This document shows positions 34,367 to 43,985 of a DNA stretch of 64,000 nt, piece after piece. Origin of the DNA: Chryseolinea serpens. Its GTDB lineage: Bacteria > Bacteroidota > Bacteroidia > Cytophagales > Cyclobacteriaceae. The notes beneath the pieces were generated by a model, which was not told the DNA's origin, ran no database searches, and saw only the letters and a program-made list of their open reading frames with translations. The DNA lies in the NCBI RefSeq assembly GCF_900129725.1, contig NZ_FQWQ01000004.1, positions 124,001-188,000 on the forward strand, written 5' to 3'. The position numbers and the translations under genes are program-made. Position 1 is the stretch's first letter. Each line of letters opens with the position of its first letter.

Positions 34367-37300
34367 TTGAAATTACGGACATTCATACTGTTAGGAAGTT
34401 GCCTGATCACGTTCGCATTGGGAGGACTGGCGGCCTATTTTTCCCAACGCCTTGAATCCACCCAATCCGTCGACGCCGCGATCGTGAAGAACCTGCAACA
34501 GGAGCTCGCCACCATGCAGACAGAGGTGGATACGCTGTTGCCCAAACTTCAACGGTCATCCACCTTGCCACCACGCGGCCGCCGCTTTGCATTTTTTGTG
34601 TTCGATGCCCAGCAACTCGTGTCGTGGACCGACAACGGCTTCGTGCCGTCGCCAGCTTCGGTGGCTGAGCCCTTTACGCTGAAGATGCTCATCAGCGGCA
34701 ACGGCGATTACCTGGCCCGGAAATGGAAAGTGAACGACACGAAATTTCTCGTGGGGGTCATTCCCCTCTATCGCAAGTTCAGCATCACCAACAACTACCT
34801 GGAGCCGTGGTGGAATCTCCGGATCTTCCCCTCCGCCAACATTACTTTGCTAGAGCCCGGCGCGGCTTCCGGCACCAGCATCTGCGTGGAGGATCAATGC
34901 CCGTTTCGCGTCAACTTCCAGGAACAGGTGCCGTTGCGTGATCCGGTAAAGGCTGCCGCCATACTGCTGTTGTCGATTTCGATCGTGCTTTTTGTGGCAC
35001 TTTTTTATGTACAACTCGAACGCTTGCCCTATGCGGAAGGAGCATTTCTGCTGCTGTACGGATTTTTGATCGGCCTGCGGTTCGTCATGATCCGGCTGAA
35101 TTTTCCGGATGCGTTATACGCCTCCAGTCTTTTCGATCCCAAAGTGTTTGCCTCCTCCACGCTTAACGCATCACTGGGCGATCTTTTGATCAATGAGCTG
35201 GCGTTGCTGCTGTTGTGTGTGTTCGCTTTTAACAATTATCAGAAGTTCAAGAGCTATCACTTCATGTACCAGCGAAAAGTCATCGCGTGGTTGCTTTCGG
35301 TCGTGGCAGGGTTAGGCGTTCTTTTTGCGGCATTGTTTCCGTTCGTGGTCATTCAAACGATCAACAACAATTCGTCTATTGTAATTGACATTTCCCAGTC
35401 GCTGCAGTTTGACAGACTGCGGTCCATGGCCACCCTCGCCGTATTGTTGGCGGGCGCTTGTTCATTTCTTTTTGGCCACACGTTTCTACGGCTGCTCATC
35501 GGCGATGGCAATAGACTACGGGTATTGGGAGCTTTCACCCTTTCGGCATCCATCTTCGCCCTCATAAATTCATCGACGGAACAACCCTACCTTTCATCGC
35601 TCGTGTTGGGAACGTGCTATTTCTTGATTGTGTATGTTCTAAAATTGTATGTGAGCCTGCGCCGGTTGGGCTTTGCCACGTTCTCTTACCTGTTCATCTC
35701 CATCTTTTTCCTGTCAGCCAACGGCGCCTACGCCATTCACTATTTTACACGCCAGGAAAAGATTGCCAGCCAATTCAAGTTTGCCGAGAATTTTTTGGTC
35801 GACCGCGATTACTTTGGCGAATACCTCCTGCGCGAGACCGCCCTGAAAATTGCGGACGACGCCTTTATTCAATCGCGCATCAATGTTCCCTTTCTTAGCC
35901 GCGACATCGTCCGCCAAAAAATCCGGCAAGTATTTCTGCCAAGCTATTTCAATAAATACGACGTCGAGATCTTTCTGTTCAACTCCCGGGGGGAGCCGCT
36001 CGACAACCAGTCGGCCTCGACCCTGTCGCAGGTGATCGGCATCTATGACCAGGATGCTTTTCGCACGGACTACGACCGCGTGTACTTTGTGACCAGCCCG
36101 GCAAAAGACGTCACCCAAAAATATCTCGTGCTGGTGCCCATCAAACGGGCCAACTCCCTGCTGGGCCATGTCATGCTCGACTTGTCGCTGAAGAAACTTA
36201 TCCCCGACAACGTTTACCCCGAATTGCTCGTGGACAACCGGACGCAGCAATTCTATCATACACAAGACATCAGCTACGCCGTATTCTCCGACACCACCAT
36301 CCTTTTCAGCTCGGGCAAATTCAACTACGACGCCGCCTTCTACCGCGACTGGCTCGGCAATCCCGACCTCTATCGCAAAAGCATCAGCGCCGATGGATTC
36401 ACACACGTGGCGCAGGAATATCAAAACAACCGGCTCGCGGTCGTGTCGTCGCAGCAACAGCCGGTCATGCTCACGCTGGCCAACTTTTCGTTTCTGCTGG
36501 TGCTGGGATTGGTGATCATTCTGCTGTTACTCCTGTCGCTGGGCATCGCCAACTACGTCCAGGGGGAGAAGATCTATTTTTCCGCGCGCATCCAGCTGCT
36601 GTTGAACATGGCGTTCTTTCTTCCGCTGATCCTGGTGAGCGTGAGCACCCTAAACCTGACCAACCGCTCCACCCAAAACCAGCTCATGGAGGAATACCAG
36701 GAGCGCGCCGAGACCGTGAGCAGCCAATTGTCGGCGCAACTGGACCGCTATGTGAACGGCAACAGCGAAAATGCGAGCACCTTCGGCCAACAGCTCCGGG
36801 AGCTGGCGCAATTGACCAACCTCGATGCCAACGTATTCAACACCAAGGGCGAGTTGCTGGCCACCAGCCAGGAGCTCATCTTTGAAAATAACCTGATGTC
36901 GCGCTACATCAACGCCGACGCCTTGCGCAAGATCAAGGAAGGCAACCGCGTGGTGATCGAGACCGAACGGGTGGGCAAGCTGGAATATTTTGTTTCCTAT
37001 GCGCCCCTCAAGGCGCCGCTCAGTGGGAAACTCATCGGCATCCTGGGGATCCCGTTCTTTCAATCGGCCAGCTCGCTGGAGCGGGTGCAGATCAACCTCG
37101 TGGCCAACATCCTCAATATCTTTTCGCTAATCTTCATCGTGTTGGTGATGCTTTCTTATTTTGTCTCCCGCTGGCTCACCTTCCCGTTGAAATTCATCAC
37201 GCAATCGCTGCAGCGCACATCGCTTACCAAAACCAACCAACCGCTCACCTGGAAAGCCGACGACGAGATCGGCCTGATGGTGAAAGAGTATAACCAAATG

Positions 37301-38047
37301 CTTTTCAAGCTCAGCGAGAGCAAGGCGGAACTGGAGCAGACCCAGCGCGAAACCGCCTGGCGCGAAATTGCCCAACAGGTGGCACACGAGATCAAGAACC
37401 CGCTCACCCCCATGAAACTCACGCTCCAGCAACTGGAGCGCGGGATTGGGTCGGGCACCAACACACCGGAGAAAACCGGCAAAGCCGTGTCGACGTTGCT
37501 CACACAAGTGGATACCTTGAACGACATCGCGTCGTCGTTCAGCACGTTTGCCAAGATGCCACAGCCGGTCATCCAACGCCTGGAGCTGGTGTCGCTCGTG
37601 CGGCGTACCGTGGTGCTTCACCATTCTTCGGGAGACGTACAATTCGAGACCCCGCTGCGCGAGGCCTATGTCCAGGGCGACGAGCAATTGCTGGGACGCA
37701 CCTTCTCCAACCTCATCCTGAATGCATTTCAGGCCGCCCGGCCGGGATATAGCCTGCAAGTAAGGATCAACCTCACCCAAACACCGGAGGGCTATCAGCT
37801 GGCCTTCCAGGACAACGGGAAGGGTATCGCTCCCACCGTGGCTGAACGCATTTTTCTGTCGCATTTCACCACCAAGAAATCGGGCTCCGGGCTCGGGTTG
37901 GCCATTGCTAAGCAGGCGATCGAACACATGCGGGGAAAGATCTGGTTCGAAACAAAAGTGGGGGAGGGCACCACGTTTTTTATTCTTTTACCACCATCCG
38001 GGGGAATCGCTCAAGGGGAGACGGAAAAATCCCTTCCTGCGGTGTAA
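34367..38047 (+). CDS. large NtrY-like membrane sensor histidine kinase
   Basis: A 1226-residue kinase. A signal-anchor helix starts at once (7-27). A second hydrophobic segment near 200-220 is followed by six or seven helices up to about residue 455, a periplasmic sensor region (about 455-700), two more helices (about 706-765), a second extracytoplasmic sensor loop, a helix at about 920-942, then HAMP and kinase domains. The HisKA motif is QVAHEIKNPLTPMKLTLQQLE with H1007; the ATPase has NLILNAFQAA, DNGKGI and GSGLGLAI. This resembles NtrY with a very long input half. Start codon is TTG (34367); there is no ATG that keeps the anchor intact. No response regulator is adjacent. Confidence 0.88.
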   Translation: MKLRTFILLGSCLITFALGGLAAYFSQRLESTQSVDAAIVKNLQQELATMQTEVDTLLPKLQRSSTLPPRGRRFAFFVFDAQQLVSWTDNGFVPSPASVAEPFTLKMLISGNGDYLARKWKVNDTKFLVGVIPLYRKFSITNNYLEPWWNLRIFPSANITLLEPGAASGTSICVEDQCPFRVNFQEQVPLRDPVKAAAILLLSISIVLFVALFYVQLERLPYAEGAFLLLYGFLIGLRFVMIRLNFPDALYASSLFDPKVFASSTLNASLGDLLINELALLLLCVFAFNNYQKFKSYHFMYQRKVIAWLLSVVAGLGVLFAALFPFVVIQTINNNSSIVIDISQSLQFDRLRSMATLAVLLAGACSFLFGHTFLRLLIGDGNRLRVLGAFTLSASIFALINSSTEQPYLSSLVLGTCYFLIVYVLKLYVSLRRLGFATFSYLFISIFFLSANGAYAIHYFTRQEKIASQFKFAENFLVDRDYFGEYLLRETALKIADDAFIQSRINVPFLSRDIVRQKIRQVFLPSYFNKYDVEIFLFNSRGEPLDNQSASTLSQVIGIYDQDAFRTDYDRVYFVTSPAKDVTQKYLVLVPIKRANSLLGHVMLDLSLKKLIPDNVYPELLVDNRTQQFYHTQDISYAVFSDTTILFSSGKFNYDAAFYRDWLGNPDLYRKSISADGFTHVAQEYQNNRLAVVSSQQQPVMLTLANFSFLLVLGLVIILLLLLSLGIANYVQGEKIYFSARIQLLLNMAFFLPLILVSVSTLNLTNRSTQNQLMEEYQERAETVSSQLSAQLDRYVNGNSENASTFGQQLRELAQLTNLDANVFNTKGELLATSQELIFENNLMSRYINADALRKIKEGNRVVIETERVGKLEYFVSYAPLKAPLSGKLIGILGIPFFQSASSLERVQINLVANILNIFSLIFIVLVMLSYFVSRWLTFPLKFITQSLQRTSLTKTNQPLTWKADDEIGLMVKEYNQMLFKLSESKAELEQTQRETAWREIAQQVAHEIKNPLTPMKLTLQQLERGIGSGTNTPEKTGKAVSTLLTQVDTLNDIASSFSTFAKMPQPVIQRLELVSLVRRTVVLHHSSGDVQFETPLREAYVQGDEQLLGRTFSNLILNAFQAARPGYSLQVRINLTQTPEGYQLAFQDNGKGIAPTVAERIFLSHFTTKKSGSGLGLAIAKQAIEHMRGKIWFETKVGEGTTFFILLPPSGGIAQGETEKSLPAV

Positions 38048-38119
38048 CCAATTGTTGTTTTACCAGTAAATTGATGCAACCCATTAGGGTGCCATTGGTC
38101 TTTCACAAAACACGCCGCC

Positions 38120-40477
38120 ATGATCAAAAATTATCTTCTCATCGCCGTCCGGAACATCTTCCGGAACAAGTTGTTCTCCACCGTCAACATCCTGGGCCTG
38201 GCGTTCGGGATCTGCAGCGCACTGCTGATCTTTTTGTGGGTGAACGATGAACTGAAATACGACTATTTCCACGCGAACGCCAGCCGCCTCTATCGCGTGA
38301 TGGAAAACCAAAAATATACCGACGGCCGCATCTACACCTTTGCCGCCACACCCGGTCCCATGGCACCCTTCATCAAAGAAAAGTATCCCGAGATCGAAAA
38401 GGCCACGCGGTTCACGTGGGAGGTCAACAACCTCATGCAGGTGGACGACAAGACGTTCTATGAAATGGGCCGCTATGTGGACCAGGATTTTGTGGAGATG
38501 TTCAGCTTCCCTTTCCTGAAGGGCAACATGGCCACGGCGTTAAAAGACAAGAACTCCGTCGTGATCACGGAAAAGATGGCCAAAAAATATTTCGGCGACC
38601 AGGAGCCCATAGGCAAAGTGCTGCTGATGAATACCAAGCGCTCCTTCACCGTCACGGGCGTTCTGAAAGATCTTCCCCGCAATTCCTCCATCCAGTTTGA
38701 ATACCTCTTGCCCTTCGAAGTGTTCTGGGATGACAATACCTGGCTCCACGAATGGGGCAACAACAACATCCGCACCTTCCTCCTGTTGCGCGAAGGAACG
38801 GATCGCGAGAATTTTGCTGCCAAGTTTAAAAACGAGATCGGTGCACACCAGGAGAAAAGCAACGTAGAACTTTTTATCCAGCCGCAAGCTGAAGCTTATC
38901 TCTATGGCGATTTCGAGAATGGCGTGCAATCCGGCGGCCGCATCGACTCGGTGAAGATGTTTTTTGTGGTGGCCGTGTTCGTGCTCATCATTGCCTGTAT
39001 CAATTTTATGAACCTGTCCACAGCGCAAGCCACCAAGCGTGCCAAGGAAGTGGGGCTGCGCAAAGTGATTGGGGCGGTGCCCAGCCAGTTGTTCCGGCAA
39101 TTTATGGGCGAGTCCTTTGTGACGGTCTGCGTGAGCGCGGTCCTTGCGTTGCTCTTTGCGTTGCTGCTCATACCGATTTTCAACGAGATCACCGGCAAGG
39201 CGCTCACCCTAAACCTGCTGGATACACAGTTGCTGATGATCTTTGGGATCATCATCGTGTTCACCGCATTCGTGGCGGGTAGCTATCCTGCCCTGTTCAT
39301 CTCTGAATTCAAACCGGTGCAAGTGCTGAAGGGCCAACTGAAAAGCGGCAGCCGCGCGGCGATCTTCCGCAAGGTCCTGGTGGTGGTCCAGTTTTCGCTG
39401 TCGATCATTCTTATCATCAGCACCACCGTGGTGTTTCGGCAAATGAATTTTATGGAAAACCGCGACATCGGGTTCGTCCGCGAAAATGTGTTCTACCTGT
39501 GGATGGAGGGCGACGTCCGTCCCAAGCTGGAAACTTTTCGTACGCGACTGCTGGCGGAACCCGGCATTGAAAGCGTGACCTCAGCCAGCCAGATCCCCAT
39601 CGACATCGGCAACTCTACGGTAGGCGTGGAGTGGGAAGGTAAGGATCCCAACGAGAAGATCCTCTTCAGCAACATCAACGTGGACTTCGAATTTATCCAG
39701 GCCATGAAAATGAACATGAAGGAGGGCCGGCCCTTCGACCGTTCACGCATCAGTGACACCTCCAACTATATCGTCAACGAAAAAGCAGCCGAGAAATTCG
39801 GCTTTAAAAACGGCGTGGCCGACCAGGACCTCACCATGTGGGATCGCAAAGGCAAGATCGTGGGCGTGGTGAAAGACTTTAACTTCGGCTCGCTCCACAG
39901 TGCCGTAGATCCGCTCATCCTGCGCATGGACCCGAAAGAGACCTATTGCCTGTTGGTGCGCGTGAAACCCGGCGAAACCGAAGCCGGCCTCCGGTCGACC
40001 GAGATCTTGTGGAAAGAGTATGCCCCGGGTTATCCCTTCAAATATTCCTTCCTGAACCAAAACTGGGAAGACTTCTACAAAACCGAAGCCCAACGGGGCA
40101 AAGTGTTCAACACGCTGGCTATTCTGTCGATTTTTATTTCATGCCTCGGCCTGTTCGGACTCTCCGCCTTCTCCGCCGAACGCCGCACCAAAGAGCTTGG
40201 CATTCGCAAAGCGCTGGGTGCGTCCATGCCGGGTCTCGTTCGTTTGATGGGCAAAGAATTCACCATCTTGGTGCTGCTCGCCGCGGGTGTAGGCTGCCCC
40301 ATCGGCTGGTATTTCATGACGCAATGGTTGGAGACCTATGCCTACCACGTAGACGTGGGCTACCTGACGTTGATCATGGCCGCGGTGGTTTGCCTGGTGG
40401 TATCCTTGGTCACGATCTCTTATCACTCGGTGAAAGTAGCGGCGAGTGATCCGGTGAAGAGCTTGCGGTATGAGTAA
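38120..40477 (+). CDS. MacB/FtsX-type ABC transporter permease (orphan)
   Basis: A 785-residue permease: helix 1 near 20-42, MacB-like periplasmic domain to ~270, three helices (about 275-405), another helix near 420-445, a second periplasmic domain, and three C-terminal helices (about 670-775). It starts with the family pattern MIKNYLLIAVRNIFRNKLFSTVNILGLAFG and ends ASDPVKSLRYE. In Bacteroidota such permeases work with a MacB/LolD-like ATPase that may be encoded elsewhere; none adjoins here. A 72-bp gap follows the NtrY-like kinase. Confidence 0.9.
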   Translation: MIKNYLLIAVRNIFRNKLFSTVNILGLAFGICSALLIFLWVNDELKYDYFHANASRLYRVMENQKYTDGRIYTFAATPGPMAPFIKEKYPEIEKATRFTWEVNNLMQVDDKTFYEMGRYVDQDFVEMFSFPFLKGNMATALKDKNSVVITEKMAKKYFGDQEPIGKVLLMNTKRSFTVTGVLKDLPRNSSIQFEYLLPFEVFWDDNTWLHEWGNNNIRTFLLLREGTDRENFAAKFKNEIGAHQEKSNVELFIQPQAEAYLYGDFENGVQSGGRIDSVKMFFVVAVFVLIIACINFMNLSTAQATKRAKEVGLRKVIGAVPSQLFRQFMGESFVTVCVSAVLALLFALLLIPIFNEITGKALTLNLLDTQLLMIFGIIIVFTAFVAGSYPALFISEFKPVQVLKGQLKSGSRAAIFRKVLVVVQFSLSIILIISTTVVFRQMNFMENRDIGFVRENVFYLWMEGDVRPKLETFRTRLLAEPGIESVTSASQIPIDIGNSTVGVEWEGKDPNEKILFSNINVDFEFIQAMKMNMKEGRPFDRSRISDTSNYIVNEKAAEKFGFKNGVADQDLTMWDRKGKIVGVVKDFNFGSLHSAVDPLILRMDPKETYCLLVRVKPGETEAGLRSTEILWKEYAPGYPFKYSFLNQNWEDFYKTEAQRGKVFNTLAILSIFISCLGLFGLSAFSAERRTKELGIRKALGASMPGLVRLMGKEFTILVLLAAGVGCPIGWYFMTQWLETYAYHVDVGYLTLIMAAVVCLVVSLVTISYHSVKVAASDPVKSLRYE

Positions 40478-40617
40478 AGCGTAGTCTCCGAGGCGGAAGA
40501 CTATGCTTTGGCGATGACCGGGATTTTTTAGAGATGGGATCTTTTGGCAGTCCCCGAAATCTTTTAAAGATGGGATCGTCCGCCGTAGCATAGTCTCCCG
40601 TCCCGGGGACTATGCTA
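40476..40617. repeat. nested inverted repeats built on AGCATAGTCT
   Basis: The motif AGCATAGTCT or its complement occurs four times: a near-perfect hairpin at 40476-40509 (AAAGCGTAGTCT..AGACTATGCTTT, one mismatch, GC-rich centre) and a perfect one at 40586-40617 (TAGCATAGTC..GACTATGCTA around TCCCGTCCCGGG). Between them are two similar AAGATGGGATC-type units (40530-40541 and 40567-40576). The array starts inside the permease stop codon and fills most of the 263-bp gap to 40740. It may act as a terminator or be an interspersed repeat. Confidence 0.6.
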
Positions 40618-40740
40618 CCAGTCTTGCCAAACAATATCACCAGGAACCGCATAATAAACCACCCCATACACCCGAGGCAAAATAGAATCCGAACGTCCTC
40701 CAAACATACAGCATGCGTGCCGTACTTACGACAGGATCGA

Positions 40741-41394
40741 CTACCAGTCTAACGTTGCCAGTCGGATGATAATAGAAATGTAAAATACGATCATGCCCAG
40801 GTAAAAAATACGCTTGCCATGCCGCCTGTCTTTTTCGGAGTATTCATAAACTCTTTGACCATCGGGTAAAGTCTTTTTATAGGTAAACAAATGCCACCCA
40901 ACAATGATGGCGAAAAGTCCCCCGAACAAGATCGCCAGATAACCGATAAAAATCCAAACCCGGTTGCTTTCGTCCGGCTTTGCAAGTTCGACGATGCGTT
41001 GCTTTTTTAGCGACTCAATAATTTCATCATTTACTTCTCTTCCCCGTTCTCTTAATATTTTTTTTGCGAGTTGATAGTCGAGTGCGTTCCATTCATCGGG
41101 CTTGCTCAGGAGGTCGAAAAGCTCTTCATCGGTAAACTCAAAGAGATAGTGTGTTTTGTCGACGGTGTTCAGATCGGTGTTGCCAAGGTCCAGCAGGAGC
41201 GCATTCGCTTTTGGAAAATCCTCGGATTTGATTTTTACATAGTAAAACTCCGTCGTTGGATTGGTGCCGTAAAGAACGTCAAGATTTTCGATGTCCCGTG
41301 TGATTTGAAAGGCAATGCCATGCGCCTGGAGCGGATTGGTCAGGGCTTCGGCGCTTTCCTTGTCGGTGTACTTCTTGAATATTAAAAATTCCAT
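40741..41394 (-). CDS. hypothetical membrane protein with DUF2007-like N-terminus
   Basis: A 217-residue protein without a confident family. The first ~75 residues (FLIFKKYTDKESAEALTNPLQAHGIAFQI.., then YYVKIKSEDFPKANALL) resemble the DUF2007 'signal transducing' fold, in which a short alpha/beta unit is duplicated. The middle (85-140) is charged and helical with FTDEELFDLLSKPDEWNALDYQLAKKILRERG. Two membrane helices close the protein (about 147-167 and 195-213). It lies 51 bp downstream of the histidine kinase gene at 41446 on the same strand. Function unknown. Confidence 0.7.
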   Translation of the reverse strand: MEFLIFKKYTDKESAEALTNPLQAHGIAFQITRDIENLDVLYGTNPTTEFYYVKIKSEDFPKANALLLDLGNTDLNTVDKTHYLFEFTDEELFDLLSKPDEWNALDYQLAKKILRERGREVNDEIIESLKKQRIVELAKPDESNRVWIFIGYLAILFGGLFAIIVGWHLFTYKKTLPDGQRVYEYSEKDRRHGKRIFYLGMIVFYISIIIRLATLDW

Positions 41395-41445
41395 AGTATG
41401 TATGCCTTTCAGTCAGCGGTCATGACGATGATGCCTTGAGTGGGA

Positions 41446-42798
41446 TTAAAACCTCAAAGTAAAAATCGTCTCCACGTCAGGCTCGGAGACAACCGTGATG
41501 GAACCGTTGTGCATCTGCATGATCTGTCGCGAGAGACTCAACCCGATGCCGGAGCCTTGCCGCTTCGTGGTGTAGAAGGGCACAAAAATATGCTCCAACG
41601 CTTCCTTGATAATGCCCGAGCCGTTGTCGCGGATTTGTATGATCACGGCGTTCTCATCATAGAACCCCGTCATTTCCAACACTGGTTTTTCGGTTTCGGC
41701 CAGCGCCTCGATGGCGTTTTTCAAAAGGTTGATCAGCACTTGCTCGATCATTTCCACGTCGGCCTGGATGGTGAGGTATTCCGATGAGCAGGAATAGTGA
41801 AAATTGATATGCGTTTTCTTCAACTCCGTCTTCATCAATTGAGCCACGTGTTCAAGAAGGTCTTTGAGGCGAACGGTGGCCATCTTGGGTTTGGGAAGCG
41901 AAGTATATTCGCGGTAGGCATCGATGAATTTAATCAGGCCACGGCTCCTGTTCTCGATGGTGCTGAGGCCCTCGCGCAAATCTTCGGCTCCTTCTTGTTG
42001 CAATTCATAATGATCGGCTTTCTTCTCCATATCATGATCCAGGATCTCGCGCAGGGTGGAAGTGAGTGAGGAAATAGGCGTGATGGAGTTCATGATCTCA
42101 TGCCGCAACACGCGCGTGAGGTTTTGCCAGGCCTCCAGTTCTTGTTGTTGCAATTCAGGCTGGATGTTTTGCAGCGTCACCAGCTTCACATCCGTGCCGC
42201 GGATGCGCAGTTCGGTGGACTGAATGGTGAGGTAAAGCTCGTTGCTGCCTTTGTACAGCTCGCTCTTGCCCGATTCCACGCTGTTGATGGAGTGATAGAG
42301 CTTTGGATTGATGTGGATGAGCTCATGGATGTTTTTGATGTTGGTGATGCCCAGGAACTTCTTGGCATTGGCATTGACCAGTTGCACGTTGCCTTCGGTG
42401 TCGAACGAAAGAATACCGGTGCGGACCTGTTGTACCACCGTATTGAGATATTGTCCGTGCTCTTCTTTTTCAGAACGCGCCCGGCGAAAAGCTTCGAGCA
42501 CTTCGTTGAAAGCGATGTTGAGATCTTTGAAGGATTTTCCCAGTTTGTTGTCGGACGCAAACCCGGAAATGAAATCGGAATATTTCACCGACTCCAGGAA
42601 GCGTGTAAGCTTCCGGTTGGTTTGACTCACAAAGCGAAAGATCTCCGTGAGCTGGAGAACAATAATGATCCCCGTTAGCAACGCGGCAAAGAGCATATTG
42701 GGCCGCGTGACCATGTACATAAACAAAGCCATGGTGAGGCCCAACAAGATTACCCGCAGGATGACTCGGGTTCTAAAGTCATTAAATCCAAAGTTCAA
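41446..42798 (-). CDS. NtrB-like membrane sensor histidine kinase
   Basis: A 450-residue kinase with two N-terminal helices (about 10-28 and 32-50), a PAS domain (about 108-215; TGILSFDTEGNVQLVNANAKKFL), then HisKA with VLRHEIMNSITPIS (H233) and an ATPase domain with NLLKNAIEAL, DNGSGI and GSGIGLSL. It fits the kinases that pair with sigma-54 response regulators in Bacteroidota; such a regulator lies at 43986-45368 on the same strand, but a convergent lipoprotein gene separates the two. Start is TTG at 42798; the next ATG is inside the first helix. Confidence 0.87.
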   Translation of the reverse strand: MNFGFNDFRTRVILRVILLGLTMALFMYMVTRPNMLFAALLTGIIIVLQLTEIFRFVSQTNRKLTRFLESVKYSDFISGFASDNKLGKSFKDLNIAFNEVLEAFRRARSEKEEHGQYLNTVVQQVRTGILSFDTEGNVQLVNANAKKFLGITNIKNIHELIHINPKLYHSINSVESGKSELYKGSNELYLTIQSTELRIRGTDVKLVTLQNIQPELQQQELEAWQNLTRVLRHEIMNSITPISSLTSTLREILDHDMEKKADHYELQQEGAEDLREGLSTIENRSRGLIKFIDAYREYTSLPKPKMATVRLKDLLEHVAQLMKTELKKTHINFHYSCSSEYLTIQADVEMIEQVLINLLKNAIEALAETEKPVLEMTGFYDENAVIIQIRDNGSGIIKEALEHIFVPFYTTKRQGSGIGLSLSRQIMQMHNGSITVVSEPDVETIFTLRF

Positions 42799-43104
42799 AG
42801 GTAGCGCGTTTCTCAGTATTCGGCTTCAAGTTCACGGTTTCACGCGTGTAAAGCAAATGCATTTTTTGCCTCTCTAAGCCTTTCCAAAGAGAAAAGCGGC
42901 TAGAGATCAATATCTGAATAGGCGGCTAAAGTCGAAAAATGAATAGTTTGTCAGTCCAGATTGAGCGATAGCTTGTGAATCAAATAAATAAATGTTTTTT
43001 TTGCGACGCTAATTAATTAGGGCAGGCGCTTATAGCGCCACCGGCGTCACACGAACCAACGTCATGTCCCAGATGTAAGCAATCATTGTAACTTTTTGCG
43101 TCAG
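42799..43104. other. intergenic region between kinase and lipoprotein genes
   Basis: 306 bp of AT-rich sequence between divergent genes. It contains a small hairpin GGCGCTTATAGCGCC (43025-43039) and a T-rich stretch near 42992-43000. No gene or clear promoter was found. Confidence 0.5.
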
Positions 43105-43887
43105 ATGAATACCTTAAAAGAAAAATTACCACAGGCCTTTAGTCGTTTCCTTATTGCCGGCATTGTAGCGATGACAATGTCATGTAACGATGGTTCGGCC
43201 GGTTTAACAAGTTTAATAAACGTCACCAACGAAGCTGCTGGTACAAAGTGTCAAGATGGTGGACTAAAATTGGAAACCGGGATTGATACAAATAGAAACG
43301 GCACGCTCGATGCAGGGGAAGTTCAGCAAACAGAATTTGTTTGTAATGGCATTAACAATCAGAATTCGATCACGAAATACACAACCGAACCGTCAGGCTT
43401 GAGTTGCAGCGCAGGCGGACAGAAAATCGAAACGGGGAGAGATAAGAACGGAGATGGAACACTTGAGGAAACCGAAATCCAACAAACCATGTTTGTGTGC
43501 AATGGTATGAACGGTGTTTCCGTAAACGAAATAAGATTAAAGATAGTTTCTAAGTACGGTAACGACAGTGGAACTGTTTTTACTACTACCGAACTATACG
43601 ACTTTGACATAAGAAACTACCCTGGCGTTGATTCAGCAGTATTTGTAGTGGACGGAGTGCGTTCTTACAACGGCGGCTGGGCTGGCTTTCAATTGTTCGA
43701 CGCAACCCATTCTGCTTTCATTGACGGATCCAAAGTCAGCACGAATTTGACAGACCTGAAAGGTATCCGTCTTTATAGCGAAAATATTCTGTCCAAATTG
43801 CCGCAATCGAAGGTGGACATCAAAGTGGCGATAAGCGAGGCCGGGTGGCTTGTAGACGCTTCTCTGTTTTTGTATGACGTAAAATAA
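43105..43887 (+). CDS. lipoprotein with two EF-hand-like DUF7151 repeats
   Basis: A 260-residue protein with a lipoprotein signal (..FLIAGIVAMTMSC, C27). Two ~50-residue repeats follow, each of form C-x-GG-x-KxETG-D-x-N-x-NGTL-x-GE-x-QQT-x-FVCNG (about 51-92 and 104-145). The central DTNRNGTLDAGE and DKNGDGTLEETE segments look like calcium-binding loops, and paired cysteines could form disulfides. The last ~110 residues are a beta-rich domain without recognised family. Start at ATG 43105; the frame is open to a TTG at 43096. The gene is AT-richer than its neighbours (24 of 60 G+C at 43201-43260), has its own terminator, and interrupts the kinase/regulator pair, all suggesting later insertion. 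Confidence 0.78.
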   Translation: MNTLKEKLPQAFSRFLIAGIVAMTMSCNDGSAGLTSLINVTNEAAGTKCQDGGLKLETGIDTNRNGTLDAGEVQQTEFVCNGINNQNSITKYTTEPSGLSCSAGGQKIETGRDKNGDGTLEETEIQQTMFVCNGMNGVSVNEIRLKIVSKYGNDSGTVFTTTELYDFDIRNYPGVDSAVFVVDGVRSYNGGWAGFQLFDATHSAFIDGSKVSTNLTDLKGIRLYSENILSKLPQSKVDIKVAISEAGWLVDASLFLYDVK

Positions 43888-43920
43888 ATGGGGTCCAAAT
43901 CTCCCCCGCACTACGATAGC

Positions 43921-43950
43921 AAAGCTCGCCAGAAACGGCGAGCTTTTTTT
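43921..43950 (+). terminator. rho-independent terminator of the DUF7151 lipoprotein gene
   Basis: Perfect 10-bp stem AAAGCTCGCC (43921-43930) with GGCGAGCTTT (43937-43946), loop AGAAAC, and a T tract to 43950. It sits 36 bp from the stop of the convergent response regulator. Confidence 0.85.
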
Positions 43951-43985
43951 CTGCGGACATCTCAAGGGAAGCACGGGATAACGTC

